Shown here: one piece after another, positions 11,719-23,800 of the stretch
Layout of the letters: each line of letters starts with the position of its first letter
How positions within the stretch are numbered: position 1 is the first letter of the stretch
NCBI GenBank assembly: GCA_907163345.1
Contig: CAJQUN010000226.1
Coordinates: 620,001-684,000, forward strand
DNA from: Haberlea rhodopensis
Taxonomy: Eukaryota; Streptophyta; Magnoliopsida; Lamiales; Gesneriaceae
DNA length: 64,000 nt
Direction of reading: 5' to 3'
Position numbers and translations under genes: made by a program
Notes under the pieces: model-generated
Seen by the model: only the letters and a program-made list of their open reading frames with translations
Databases searched by the model: none
Told to the model about the DNA's origin: nothing

Positions 11719-14173
11719 ATACAACTATTAATGTGTAATGATGGTCAATCCTGAAACACATACTGAAAGGTGTAAACGCACACACTCAGATCAGATTCTC
11801 TTTTTCCTTCACTCTCGCGCGACTCCCGACCACCGCCCGCTAAAGCCGTGCGTTCGCCGTCGTCCGACCACCAACCGGCAAACCAATCACACCACCATGT
11901 AGCCAACTTACCAGCGGTCATTTCCACACCAAGAATTCAAGGTGAGAGTTTCTGAATCTTTCGGATTTTGCTCTAAAAAATATCAAGTTTTATTTTAGGG
12001 TTCTTAGCATTTTCGATCGATTGCTTCGTCTTAACCATCAATTGTTTCCATTATGCTTATGTGAAACCTTCCCCACACCATGACCAACTTTTACCACCAG
12101 TCGCCGCCCCTCCCCGTCGCAGTGGGTCGCCTGAAAATGGACATGCACTTGCGGTTACTGTTCACATGAAATGGGGTAAATCTGATTTTGAATTTGCAGT
12201 CATTTTATAGGTTGATTTTGACGTTTTTGAAGTTATTTAGATAGAATAATATGGTTTGATAGAATTGAGACTTAGTTATTTGAAGTTCTTGCATTGCATG
12301 TTGAGTTGGTTTGATTTTTGTCGAGGTATTGGCGAGTATAGGTTTGAGTTTCATGCATGTGGGGGTAAAGGTTGTTGAATCATGATCTTGTCCTCTTGTC
12401 TATATTTGGTGTGAATTTTGTTGGGTTTTGAAGCATCCTTCTTGTTCGCAATATTGCTGCCTCTGTTCCGAAACTTCTGCTGTTTTTGATTCGTTGTTGA
12501 TGGATAGAAACTATGTGACTTATGAATCATCCAGGCTCTGAATTTAGCTGGGAGTTTTTCAAAGAATTCAATACTGGTAGATGTAGGTTTGTTCGAGTTT
12601 CTTATCCTTAGATTATTTGACATATTACCTGTTATTATCCCTAAACTAGTTACATGGGCTTAGTGCTTACAACTGAATAAAAGGAGAATTAAACTCATGT
12701 AGTAATGGAACATGTAGTGAATGATTTTAAAAGACTCTTAGTTGATATATGAAATGATCTGGAAGACAAGATATAAGATTACATTGACAAAGAAAGATAA
12801 AATGTTCCTAACTTTCTTATATTGTGAATTAAAGAAGAGTTTAGCACATAGATGATTATACATGATGTTATTGTATGGATTTTAGATTCACATATGACAC
12901 TGGAGCTCCACGAGCTACAAGGACGATATTCATACTTTAGAAAAGAATGAAATATGTATGTTGTGATCGGTAACATACGACAGGCATCTGTATTATTTGA
13001 TACATGATTTGCTAAACTTACGTGACTTACCTGACTTACGTGAAATTACTTGGCTATGTGAATTTACTTGATTTATGAGCATTCAGATTTGATATATCGA
13101 TGTATGAAAATAAATGTTTTGTTAACACACATCTTTTTCAATAAATGTACATCGATATATGGCTTTGACGTTGAATATATTGAGTTGCATCATATGGGAT
13201 TATGATATTGGCATGATGCATTGACACGCATGGACATTGAGCATGTCATGTTGATTCTACCGATTCCTTCCTTGATACCCTTATCCTTTTTCGTTGGTAT
13301 CTGTGATGCGTGTCTGTATGATGGGCACTCGATGGCTCGGCGGAGAGAGTGAGCTGAGAGATACCGTAGCGACGAGTGTGCCGACGTTGCCCAGACACGA
13401 GGGATGATGGACCGCCGATGGCTCTACTGAAATAGATGTCGTAGCGACGAGCAAGTCGACGCCCTGCTCGAGCATGATATTTGATTGATGTTACCTTTCT
13501 TTGGACTCCGATGTTCTGGTATCTTGAGATATTTGATAGCTATTCCTTGGATTCCGGACTTTTGCTATCCCGAGATGATTTGTACCCTTCATGCATCGCA
13601 TTACATTGCATTGCATTGCATGACATCATATATCACATTTTATAGATGCATGTTGTATTTACTTGATAGTTTCATATTGGGCTTTGGCTCAACCCGTATG
13701 AGGCTGTTGTTGTCTTTGTATGTGGGCAATGACAGGTATTACAGGTGACAAGGATCCCAAAGAGGGAATGCTCACTGGAAGTCTTACCTGAGGTTGTTTT
13801 CTTTTGTCGTTTCCCAGTCGTAGGTTAGTTAAGTATACCAGGGTGTGTCCTGGATAGTATAACTATGTAAAATATTTTGAGTATAAATGTGTGCTGGAGA
13901 TATATTGTGTATGCTATGGTATGATGTAAATATTTTTAGTACGACTTATGTGCTGGGTGCCTATGATGCATGCTATGGTATTATGTATTTACTTGCTGCA
14001 CTAGGATATGATATTTATGCTTTTCATTTTTTCTGGTATGTCCCTCGTGCGCGGAGGTCATGCCAAAATTTTTAGAGCCACTTGCTGGCAGAACTTTTTA
14101 AAATCTTCCGCTGTTTACAAATAAATAATCATTGTGTGATTATTGAACACTTGATTAGGAATGGGTCCTCACA
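11719..14173 (+). repeat. E2 3' LTR, second segment
   Basis: Resumes the E2 LTR after E3 (ATACAACTATTAATGTG, as at 1751) and ends GGGTCCTCACA at 14173, followed by the TSD AAGTT. The reconstructed 3' LTR length (2,746 bp) is close to the 5' LTR (2,735 bp). Scattered differences against 1751-4190 indicate age. Confidence 0.92.
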
Positions 14174-14256
14174 AAGTTACTGAGCAAGGAAATAAAAGGA
14201 TACTTTGTTTATGTTGTGGATAATAGTGATCGAAAAAGGAGAAGTAAATGACATAC
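14174..14256 (+). pseudogene. E1 gag-protease, resumed after E2
   Basis: Starting with the second AAGTT, the frame interrupted at 1455 continues as KLLSKEIKGYFVYVVDN. This is the counterpart of the E6 stretch following its protease. A stop follows, and the sequence is cut at 14257 by the Athila LTR. This shows that E2 sits inside E1. Confidence 0.85.
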
Positions 14257-15724
14257 TGATAAGTGTTATTTTTACACGTATTTTGCTCTGAAATTAGTGG
14301 TGTTTTTGTATGGATTCTTGGACGATTTTACGCTTTTTGATATATATTTATTGATTTCAGGAATCTTGGTCCAAGTGCATAAAACTGGAGGAAATAAGCT
14401 AAAAATAATGAAAAAGGGCCAAACCGAGCGAACATGTCGAAGAAAGGACGAAATCTCAAAAAGTTGAAATTGAGTTTTGGCGATCGATCGGCATTTCACC
14501 GTGATCGATCCCCGTTGTCCAAAAAGTTTTTGTGATCGATCGCCCATTCTTGGCGATCGATCATGGATGTTAAAATTTTGAAAAATAAAACCTGAATGTT
14601 TTGGCTATCGATCGGCAGGATGTCGCGAAAGATCGCCAGGTGCGAAAAAATCAAGATTTTGTTTTCTTGTTGGATATTTTGTGTCACAAAATATGTAAAC
14701 TCTTCTTCCACTATTTAAGAAAATGAGTTGGACAAATTTGGGGACCTTTGGCTCATTATTCACCCGACAATATCAGCCTTCGCCAAACTCCATTCAACTC
14801 CATCATCAACCTTCATTCAAACCATCATAACCATTGAAGAAGAAGACAATCCGGGAGAGACGGGACGATGCAGCAGTAGAAGGAGTCAACACCTAGCATT
14901 ATTTCCGTATTTCTAAACTTTGTTCCCTATTTTTATCAGATTTTAATGTGTAGATTGTTGCAAAATGTTTTTATGCATTATTATTTGATGACATTTATTG
15001 GCTAAGTTTTGTTGTCAAGACTTAGGAGATCCCATGATTTAAATTGTGTTTTGATTGATTTTTACAATTCTATGAGCATAATTTATTATTTTGCATGCTT
15101 TCAAAGGATGATCTCCTTTGAATGAATTTATATATTGTAATTGACTTGACCATACGATATTATGATCCGACATAATAAATTAGGTCGTGGGTTTAGATTG
15201 AGACTGACCAAGTAAAATCGAACACATGTGTGATATCAATAGATTTACCAAAATTGAAGGCTAGAAGTTTTCATAAATCATCATATGATACTGTGTGTTA
15301 AATAAGTGCATGACAATTGCCTTGTTGCATCTTAGTATTAGACTTGTTATAGCTTGACCAAAGTATAACAAGTGCATTAGGAAAACTCGTCACCTTAGAA
15401 TGTTTGAATTTAAATCTTAACTAATAGGCGAATTATGGGTGAATTACATGGGTGAACCGAAGTCTTGATAATTGTCTCTACTGATTTTATTCAAATTCTT
15501 TACTACTTGTTTGGGTTGGATATCGAGTATTTAGTCAATTTAGCTTAACAATCATCACTAATTATCGTAGGCTAAATATAGTTAAACTATTTGAGTTTGG
15601 TACTTATTTTCTAGTCCCTTTGGGCGATAACCTTTTCTTAAAATTTACTATACTAAAACTTGATACCGTGCACTAGAGGTACAATCGCTACACTGGAATT
15701 TATTATTTAAATAAATAGCGATCA
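14257..15724 (+). repeat. E4 5' LTR
   Basis: 1,468 bp, from TGATAAGTGTTATTTTTACA to AATAGCGATCA (TG...CA), immediately upstream of the PBS. Six GATCGATC-type sites occur at 14480-14635. No coding content is supported. Confidence 0.82.
14480..14635. repeat. GATCGATC palindrome cluster in Athila LTR
   Basis: Sites such as GGCGATCGATCGGC, GTGATCGATCGCCC, GGCGATCGATCATG and GGCTATCGATCGGC, with decayed neighbours. The arrangement is like E3, although the LTR family is unrelated. Confidence 0.88.
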
Positions 15725-15730
15725 AATTTT

Positions 15731-15748
15731 TGGCGCCGTTGCCGAAGA
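15731..15748 (+). other. Athila primer-binding site
   Basis: TGGCGCCGTTGCCGAAGA, six bases after the LTR end. It is the TGGCGCCGTTGCC-type PBS characteristic of Athila/Tat elements. Confidence 0.88.
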
Positions 15749-15827
15749 TTAGTTTAAAGTAATATCAGACGAGATTAGTTGATTGTAATTTAGTCATTAC
15801 TTTATTTTTATCTACTGTTTTTTTTCT

Positions 15828-16066
15828 TTGGGTGGATCTTTGCAGGTTGTTATCTCTTGTTGCATGCTATGGAGTAGCAAACCTACACTTGAGCCTTTCG
15901 ACCACGAGATCGAACACACTTGTCGAATTAGGCTAAGACAAGCAAGAACACTCATGGCTGACAACAAAGAACACGAGGAGGTTCCTGCAGCACCAGTTGC
16001 AATGTCATTTATGGACTAAGCTCAACCATCTTTCCAAGGACCACTGTCGAGCATTACTAGATCGAG
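15828..16066 (+). pseudogene. Athila gag N-terminus
   Basis: Reads through LEPFDHEIEHTCRIRLRQAR and MADNKEHEE. The EPFD.EIE.T..RR pattern is typical of the Athila gag start. A TAG at 16017 ends the ORF, but the frame continues (AQPSFQGPLSSITRSS) up to the junction with E5 at 16067. Only about 80 codons remain, far shorter than a full gag, so it is non-functional. Confidence 0.75.
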
Positions 16067-16730
16067 TGTAAGGACCCTAGTTCCTTAAGTGCGGATTAAA
16101 GGCGTAAATAAAAATTTCCATGCATAACAGAGTATAAAGGTTGTGTTGATACCCTGAGCTATTAAATTACAGTGCCAAAATGAAGTTCCAAAAGGGATTA
16201 GTTACATTCTCAACCAATGAATGCTAATCCTATAGCTTTACATTACTCCTAGAGTAGAGACTATACAAAAATTAAGCCTGCTATGCCAAAAGCACTCCTC
16301 ACTGGCTCACTGCATCAACCCGCCTTAGCCCGTCCGCCCAAAAGTACCTACAGGAACAACCCCAAACCATGAGCATGTATATAAATCATATTCACAATAA
16401 CATGATCATAATTCAATGCATAAACCAAAATGCAAATCACTTCCTGTACTTAACACATATAAAAGCTCCCTTGGTTGTCCCTGTACCATAATCACAATTA
16501 ATTGATTATAACACCAATAATATATGTCATGACATGCATCCGTTCCATGTATACCAATGGCCAATCCCAGTCTTATTATATCAGTGGCATAATACCCCTC
16601 GCGTTACATGACAGCGGCATTAATACCCCTCGCTTCGACATATTAGCGGCATAATATCCCTCGCATCAACATGACAGCGGCATGATCCTTCGCTTCGACA
16701 TGTTTGCGGCAAATATTCTTCATCGCTAAA
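16067..16730 (-). repeat. E5: minus-strand gypsy LTR, first segment
   Basis: Starts TGTAAGGACCCTAG on the plus strand (the LTR 3' end on the minus strand), immediately after the Athila gag. It runs to CATCGCTAAA, where E6 inserted; the last five bases CTAAA are E6's TSD. A repeat array (AGCGGCATAATACCCCTCGC, about 34-50 bp periods) fills 16575-16730. It is related to E3 in reverse orientation. No other E5 part (PBS, coding region) is visible. Confidence 0.8.
16575..16730. repeat. Tandem repeats in E5 LTR
   Basis: Four to five imperfect copies of AGCGGCATAATACCCCTCGC followed by TTCGACATG or similar. The array continues on the other side of E6 (26071-26150, ACAGCGGCAAGTATTC). E6 therefore landed inside it. 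Confidence 0.8.
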
Positions 16731-19005
16731 TGTGAGACCCCGTTATCTCAATCATAATCTTAGGTGCAGTTAAGAGAACTAAACATTCATATGTATAAAT
16801 CAGAGTAGTAAGTCGTGTTGATTAACCTGAGCTTAAGAGATTACAGTACCTTAATTTAAAAGAAATTTCACGTATTCCTACAAAAGGGTACTACACTATA
16901 GTCTTACTCTACTACATGTAGAAGCTATACAAAAAAATTCCCTAACATGCTATCATGTAGCACTCCTTACAGCTCAGCATATCAACCCTGACCTTGGTTC
17001 TCCTCATTAAAAGCACCTACAAAGACAACCCCCAAACACATGAGCATATCCTAATTCATATTCAACATAATATGAATGTAAAGCGTAAATGCACAAATCA
17101 TAAATACAAAGCACTTCCTGTATTCCAAGCATTTACAACGCCCATTGGTTGCCCTGTACCATAACTCATAATAAAACATTATATGAACATATGGTTCCAT
17201 AAATAAATGTCATGACATATCCTTCCTTCTCAAATCCTTATTTCAATCCTGAGTCACTTATCAATAGTGCATTCAATGCTTCTTACTTTTCCACGTAAGC
17301 GGAATTCCTCTTCGCTTCCTATGGAAATCCACGTAAGCGGAATTCTTCCTCGCTTCTTATGGACGTTAGCGTAAGCATTAAATTCTCACTAGGATAACCT
17401 TGACTCGTGAAATACACCTCTTATATTTCACAACATATATATGCAAAAACGAAGCATATCAACATGTATCATATCATCATGCACTATCTTATGCATACCT
17501 TACTTTGCCTTGTGTTAAATAAATAAACAGACAATACATGTTACCGTTGGGGTGCCCGTACGTCACTTACGTACCTTTCCAAAATGTAGTGTGTTGTGGG
17601 ACTCTATCCCCTGCGCTGTGTAGCTGTCTGTGAAGGCTCTACACCAGTGTACAACACAATATTAGATGTCTCATTACAATCCAATATCAAATTTAAAAAG
17701 AAATTCTACATTTTTGAAGAAAAGGCACTACCGATCGATCAGCCCTCATCACCGATCGATCGGTGAACTGTTTGAATTAAGGAACACAGCTACGGCGTTT
17801 GCCGATCGATCGGTGTTCTTCACCGATCGATCGGTCTATCATATTCAACCCAGATTTTCCAGAATTCCCTAACACCCATAATCATACCCTAAAATCTAAC
17901 ATGTAAGACATACAACATGCCAAGAACAACATGCTAGTAGTTATAACACACTACCCTGAGTGTATTCATATCAAATTTGCACCTCAAACATAAGCCACAT
18001 GCATAAACGTCGACCATTTATACAAGTACTCGATCAAAATTTCCGGAAACAGGGCAACATATTTTATTTCCAGATTTTTGAGTACTTCATTTCATGCTAT
18101 AAAAACTACCACATATTTCATAAAACATGCTCAAACATGAAATGTCCTGGGCTTTACAAACTACCATGCATGTACTCAAATCGAAGGTTCACCCTAAAAC
18201 CCATCTAACATGCATAATATCACCTCCTCAAAATCACTCCCAGTCCACATTTTCCAGAAAAACAGGGCATACTCCTACCCAGATTTCCGAACACCCTACT
18301 TTACATGCTTATTTCCTCAACATAAAACATGTAATACACATAAGGAAAAACACTGAGAGTTACATAATAACACCATGTAAGCATTTAAATCGAAGGTTTC
18401 AAAAAACCTAAGCTAACATGCCATTTTCACGCCACCTAAAAACATGTACTTAAACAAGTTTAAAACAAAAACAGAGCATGGTTTTCACCCTACTTTGCTC
18501 CGATTTTGGAAGGACTTCCAGGCGATGAAAAAGGGAAGGCTCCTCAGAACTTTGCTTAGCAAGTGCTGGTGAAGAAATGGGAGAGAAGGGCCGAGATTTG
18601 GGATGGCTGAGAATGGTCAAATGATTGAGCCAAGTGGGGTGGGAAGTCAGCCTGTGCACAGTGTGATTGGCATGGGTTGGGGGGGGGGGGGGTGGTTGGG
18701 TGTTGGGTGGTTTGATTTGTTATGTTTTGGTCCTGGTATTTAACACGATGTATTAAAATATCCTCACATGATATTTATAGTATTTTCTCAATAAAATACT
18801 TCAATTCCCATTAACATGCTTTACCAAAACAAACAACACACACCCCAAATAAACATGCCACAACCCCAAAAATCCCAACATATATCACATGCACCCTGAA
18901 ATGAATCTCCCCAATAATATTAATTCAATCCCATGAATTAACACCCAAATCATCATAATTAAAATTAAATGATTAAAATCATATAATCATTTCGGGGATA
19001 TCACA
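16731..19005 (-). repeat. E6 3' LTR
   Basis: 2,275 bp. Plus-strand ends are TGTGAGACCCCG and GGGGATATCACA. It carries four GATCGATC sites (17730-17833), the GTACGT/ACGTAC stem block (17556-17574), repeats of CCACGTAAGCGGAATTC (17292-17360) and a G-rich run at 18674-18710. Confidence 0.95.
17728..17835. repeat. GATCGATC palindrome cluster in E6 3' LTR
   Basis: ACCGATCGATCGGT-type sites at about 17730, 17751, 17801 and 17822. The first has decayed to GATCGATCAG, while its 5' LTR counterpart is intact (24801). The same four sites lie at 24799-24906 in the 5' LTR. Confidence 0.92.
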
Positions 19006-19020
19006 ATACTCCCCTACTTA
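19006..19020 (-). other. E6 polypurine tract
   Basis: Minus strand TAAGTAGGGGAGTAT abuts the 3' LTR. It is the plus-strand primer site for reverse transcription. Confidence 0.88.
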
Positions 19021-19039
19021 TAAGATTTCGTCCACGAAA

Positions 19040-20611
19040 TCAAACATGCTCACCTACATGAAGTAAAGCAATAAATAAACGCATACCAGAAAACAGCTCT
19101 GGGTAATGCTGCACCATGTGTCGCTCTGTCTCCCACGTAGCCTCCTCGACACCCCTACTATCCCAGTGAACCTTAATCATAGGAATAACTTTGTTACGAA
19201 GCCTGCGGTCTGCTCTATCTAGAATCCTGATAGGCCGCTCCACGTAGGAAACATCGGACTCAATCTGCACCTCTGAAGGCTGCAACACATGTGAAGGATC
19301 CGGCTCATACTTCCTCAGCGTAGACAAATGAAATACATCGTGTAACCCAGACAGAGAAGGCGGTAAAGCCAAACGGTACGCCAGCGTACCCACACGCTGT
19401 AAGATCTCATACGGCCCCACATATCTCGGGGATAACTTTCCTCGCATCCCAAACCGTACTACGCCTCTGAAAGGCGAGATCTTCAGAAAAACTCTGTCGC
19501 CTAACTGAAACTCCAACGGTCTACGCCGTTGATTGGCATATGTTGCCTGCCTGTCCTGAGCTGCCTTCATCTTTCCTTTGATAACCTTAACTTTATCTTC
19601 CATTTCCTGAACCAACTCTGGTCCTCCAACCGACTTACGGTCCATGTCATCCCAACACAAGGGTGACCTACAACGCCTACCATAGAGGGCCTCGAAAGGA
19701 GCCATCTGTATACTTGCCTGGTAGCTGTTGTTGTAAGAGAACTCCACCAAGGCTATCGAGTCCTGCCATGAAGTGTTGAACTCTAGCACACAAGCTCTCA
19801 ACATATCCTCGAGCGTCTGTATCGTACGCTCAGTTTGTCCATCCGTCTGAGGGTGATAGGCTGTGCTCAGCCTTAACTCTGTACCTAGAGCTGTCTGCAG
19901 ACCCTCCCAGAAGTGAGATGTGAACCGCGGATCTCGATCGGACACAATCGAAACAGGGATCCCATGCAGTCTCACCACATCTATGACATATAAATGTGCC
20001 ATCCTCAAGTGCGTATATGTCATACAGTAGGGAATGAAATGAGCCACTTTAGTCAATCTGTCCACGACTACCCAGATGGCATCAAAACCCGACACAGTCC
20101 TCGGTAAGTGGGTCACGAAATCCATAGACACGTGCTGCCACTTCCACTCGGGTATCTCCAAACTCTTTAGTTCACCTCCAGGCCTCTGTCTCTCGGCCTT
20201 TACCTGTTGACAAATCAAACAGCGCTTGACGAACGAAGTAACATCCCGTTTCATTCGCCTCCACCAGAACTGGCTGTATAAATCCTTATACATCTTCTTC
20301 CCGCCTGGGTGGATACTCATCCTGCTACAGTGAGCTCGCTGTAATAAACCCTGACGCAACTCGGGTGCATCTGGAACCACCCATCTGTCGCCAAGTCTCA
20401 GAGAACCGTCCTCAGCCACTCTGAATCTCGATGGCTGATCTGAATGAACCACTGACATCCATCTCTGAACCTCTGCATCGGTCCCCTGAACCTTCCTGAT
20501 GTGATCATAAATAACAGGCTCAGCTAGCAAGGTCAATACCTGTACTGGTGAAGCAGACACATCATAATAAAACCCAAATGGCAGTAGGAGCCCAACATAG
20601 CTGATAGACAC
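19040..20611 (-). pseudogene. E6 integrase with chromodomain-like tail (frame-shifted from pol)
   Basis: About 523 codons. An integrase inserts the cDNA into the host chromosome. Visible are the HHCC zinc-binding region (residues about 93-137, ending CLICQQ), catalytic core D164 (MDFVTHLPR), D225 (SDRDPRF) and E261 (GQTERTIQ), and a GPY-like region (about 398-415). A chromodomain-like tail follows at about 457-507 (PIRILDRADRRL ... VHWDSRGVEEATWE); in the chromoviral family this tail directs integration to heterochromatin. The frame differs from the upstream gag-pol frame; the two overlap at 20533-20611, so a one-base indel near 20600-20615 broke the polyprotein. The nominal start is GTG, not a true start. 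All catalytic residues are otherwise present. Confidence 0.9.
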
Positions 20612-23583
20612 ATGGCATCCTCTGCTGTGCTCCTCACCTTCCGACTCAAAGCGTCGGCTGTCAGATTTGCTTTCCCGGGATGGTATAGGATTTCACAATC
20701 ATAATCCTTCAGCAGGTCCATCCATCTCCTCTGCCTCATGTTCAGCTCATCCTGTGTAAACAAGAACTTCAGGCTCTTGTGATCAATGAAGATGGTAAAT
20801 GAGGTACCGTATAAGTAGTGTCGCCATATCTTCAAGGCGAACACTATAGCTGCCAACTCCAGATCATGGACTGGATACCTCGTCTCGTGTGGCTTCAACT
20901 GTCTCGAAGCGTAAGCCACTACATGTCTGTCCTGCATCAGTACGCACCCTAAGCCCTGTAGCGATGCGTCGGTATAAAGAACAAATCCTTTGTTCTCCTT
21001 GGGAATTACTAGAACTGGTGCAGTAGTCAGTCTGTGCTTCAATTCCCTGAAACTCTGCTCACAAGCCTCTGACCAACAAAATGAGACTCCCTTCTGAGTC
21101 AGCTGTGTAAGTGGCTTGGCGATCTTTGAGAAACCCTCGGCGAAACGTCGATAATAGCCGGCCAGACCAAGGAAACTCCGAATCTCACTGACTGAAGTAG
21201 GGGCAGACCAATCCATAACTGCCTCTATCTTCCTCGGGTCTACTGATATCCCCTCTCGTGATATGATATGGCCCAAGAATGCAACACTGCTCAGCCAAAA
21301 CTCACACTTGCTGAGTTTGGCGTACAACTGATGATCTCTGAGGATCTGGAGCACTATCCTCAGATGATCGGCATGATCCTCCTCACTCCTTGAATAGACC
21401 AGGATGTCATCAATGAACACGATCACAAACTGATCGAGGTACTCCTGAAATACTCTGTTCATCAGGCTCATAAATGTAGCAGGGGCATTCGTCACCCCGA
21501 ATGGCATCACTAAGAACTCGTAGTGTCCATACCGAGTTCTAAACGCCGTCTTTTGGACATCACCAGCTCTAACCCGTACCTGGTGATAGCCTGACCTCAA
21601 GTCTATCTTGGAGTACACCTCTGTACCCTGAAGCTGGTCAAACAGATCATCAATCCTCGGAAGTGGATATCTGTTCTTCACTGTAGCCTTGTTCAGTTGC
21701 CTATAGTCAATGCACAGACGCATTGAACCATCATTCTTTTTCACAAACAAGACTGGTGCACCCCAAGGCGATACACTAGGACGGATGTATCCCTTGTCGA
21801 GGAGCTCCTGTAACTGTACCTTCAGCTCTCTCAGCTCTGCCGGTGCCATCCTGTATGGGGCACGGGAAATAGCAGGAGTCCCCGGCAGTAGCTCAATGGC
21901 AAACTCAACATCCCTGACAGGCGGAAACCCCGGAATCTCATCTGGGAACACATCAATGAACTCTGCCACAACCGGTATGTCTTCGGCTCTCACTTCCTTT
22001 TCCTCAGATACATCCACGGCATAAATGATGTAACCTGTGTGGCCGCGCTCCAATAATTGCGCCATCTTAACCGCTGATATTACCGGAATCCTTGGACGAG
22101 AGTCGTCCCCATAGAAAGTCCACTGGAACCCCTGATCAGATAGAAAACGAACAATCCTCTTTTGGCAATCTACCATAGCTCGGTATCTGCTCAACACATC
22201 AATGCCGATAATGCAGTCAAAGTCTGCCATCTCTAATTGAATCAGATCGGCCCTCAGATCATTACCCTCAAAATAAATGAGGCAATTAGACAACAGCCGA
22301 TCCGCAATCACATGTTTCCCCGTGGGTGTCGAGACCATGAGAGGCGTGGGTAACAGAGACGAGCACAAGTGGTGTCTCTCCACAAAAGCAGTAGATACAA
22401 AGGAATGGGAAGCACCTGTATCTATCAATATAAGTGCAGGGTACGTAAATAAATGGCACGTACCAGCAATGACCTCCTCCGGGGCTGCCTCAGCCTGCTC
22501 CCTAGTCAGTGCATACACTTGACCCTGCGGCGGTCCTGCCGTCTGACCTCCCGGTGGTCGTGGTGCAAAATGCTGTCTCTGTGGTGCCCTCCCATCATCA
22601 AACCTTGGCCTATTCGGCCCAGAGTCTGTCTGACCTGCCCGATTGGGGCAACCTCGAGCCATGTGGCCCATCTTGCCACAGACATAGCAACTCTGACAGT
22701 CACGTAACAAATGCCATCCTCCACAGTTATTACACCTGTTTCCCCCTGCCTTGCTTCCCTGTGTGGGTTCCCGATTGTTCTGCTTCTGACCCTGAGACTT
22801 CTTCCCACCTAATCTGGAAGATGATGAGGCCCCACGAGCCTTGAACTGATCCCCTCGTGGCCTCAAACTATCAGCAACAGGCCTCGGTAGTGGTACTGAA
22901 GGGGATACATCATCCTTATATGCGCCTACCGCAATCTCCGCCAACTCTGCCCGTGTTAGGGCGTCATCAAATGAGCTGGGGTTATTGGAGATAACCCTAT
23001 CAAATAGCTCTGGCCTCAATCCTTTCAGAAAGTTCCACATCTTTGCATGGCTGCTCACAGCGATATGAGGTACATACCTCAGCAGTGAGGAATACTGCAT
23101 AGCGTAGTCTGACACTGACATGCTACCCTGCTTTAAAGCGTTAAACTCGTCTTCCTTTAATTGTCTGGCAGCTGCAGAGAAATACCAGTTAAGGAACCGG
23201 GTCCAGAATACAGTCCAGTCAACTGCCATACCTAGAGCTCTCAGCTCCATCACGGTGGTCTTCCACCACATAGCAGGCTTCTTAGCCATCTGAAACTCGG
23301 CTAACCTTAGCCATGCCGTGCGTGCACAGGGTGCAGTCACAAGTATTTGCTCTATACGCTCCAACCACTCCTCGGCTACTTCACCAGACTCAATCCCCTC
23401 AAACATGGGCGGATGGAAACTCAGAAACTACTTCAAACTGAGCTTCCCTGGCAGTAACATCTGCTCACTGGGCTCCACGCCTACAGCAGGTGGTGGTAAA
23501 GGATTCAGCTGAGCGATACTGGCATTCCTACTGTCCATATCCCCTACCTCCTCATTGGGGTTCTCCGGGTTAATCTCAGCCAT
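20533..23583 (-). pseudogene. E6 gag-protease-reverse transcriptase-RNase H
   Basis: The polyprotein starts at ATG 23583. An in-frame TAG (23430-23428) interrupts it where E1 has a glutamine codon; 957 codons then stay open from 23406. Counting from 23406: capsid region 1-200; double zinc knuckle 225-255 (CNNCGG...C, CYVCGKMGHMARGC); protease LIDTGASHSFVS at 327-338; RT about 500-750 with the FIDD catalytic motif near 664; RNase H from about 808 (TDAS) to 922 (DALSRK). After that the frame is lost into CLSAMLGSYC and a stop, while integrase continues in another frame. It supplies virus-like particle, proteolysis and cDNA synthesis functions in the family. One nonsense codon plus one frameshift are the only clear lesions. 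Confidence 0.92.
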
Positions 23584-23783
23584 GCTGTAACACAAGAGTT
23601 AACAACAATACCAAAAGCAGTTCATAATATAAGCCGTTAGATAACAAGAGTATCATATTCAAAGCATGTTAGTATAACACTTATACAACCATATGCATCA
23701 CATGCATAAGCATGCCCAAATGAATGCCTAGCCAACTTGTTTCTAAAGGCTACCCTTCACTCTTCCCTGGTTATCTAACCACT

Positions 23784-23795
23784 GCTCTGATACCA
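23784..23795 (-). other. E6 primer-binding site
   Basis: Minus strand TGGTATCAGAGC, five bases after the 5' LTR. It is an exact complement of the plant initiator Met tRNA 3' region as used by many LTR elements. Confidence 0.92.
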
Positions 23796-23800
23796 CTAAA

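Larger units (their letters stand above)
1456..14173 (+). mobile_element. E2: decayed full-length Tekay-like Ty3/gypsy element with two nested solo LTRs
   Basis: Complete element by structure: 5' LTR 1456-4190, PBS 4193-4204, decayed interior, PPT just before 9611, 3' LTR 9611-9901 plus 11719-14173. It is flanked by the 5-bp TSD AAGTT (1451-1455 and 14174-14178), which precisely interrupts the E1 protease reading frame. The interior contains a solo LTR (7008-8510) and the 3' LTR contains another (9902-11713). The polyprotein is riddled with frameshifts and deletions. Integrase and RNase H remnants and the sequence before the PPT match Tekay-type chromoviruses. The two LTRs differ by many substitutions and small indels, so the insertion is old. 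Confidence 0.92.
14257..16066 (+). mobile_element. E4: Athila-type element, 5' part only
   Basis: 5' LTR, PBS and start of gag of an Athila-type Ty3/gypsy element inserted in E1. It is abutted at 16067 by the E5 LTR; the rest of the element is not in the window. Only one flank is available, so no TSD can be checked (bases before it: CATAC). Confidence 0.8.
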
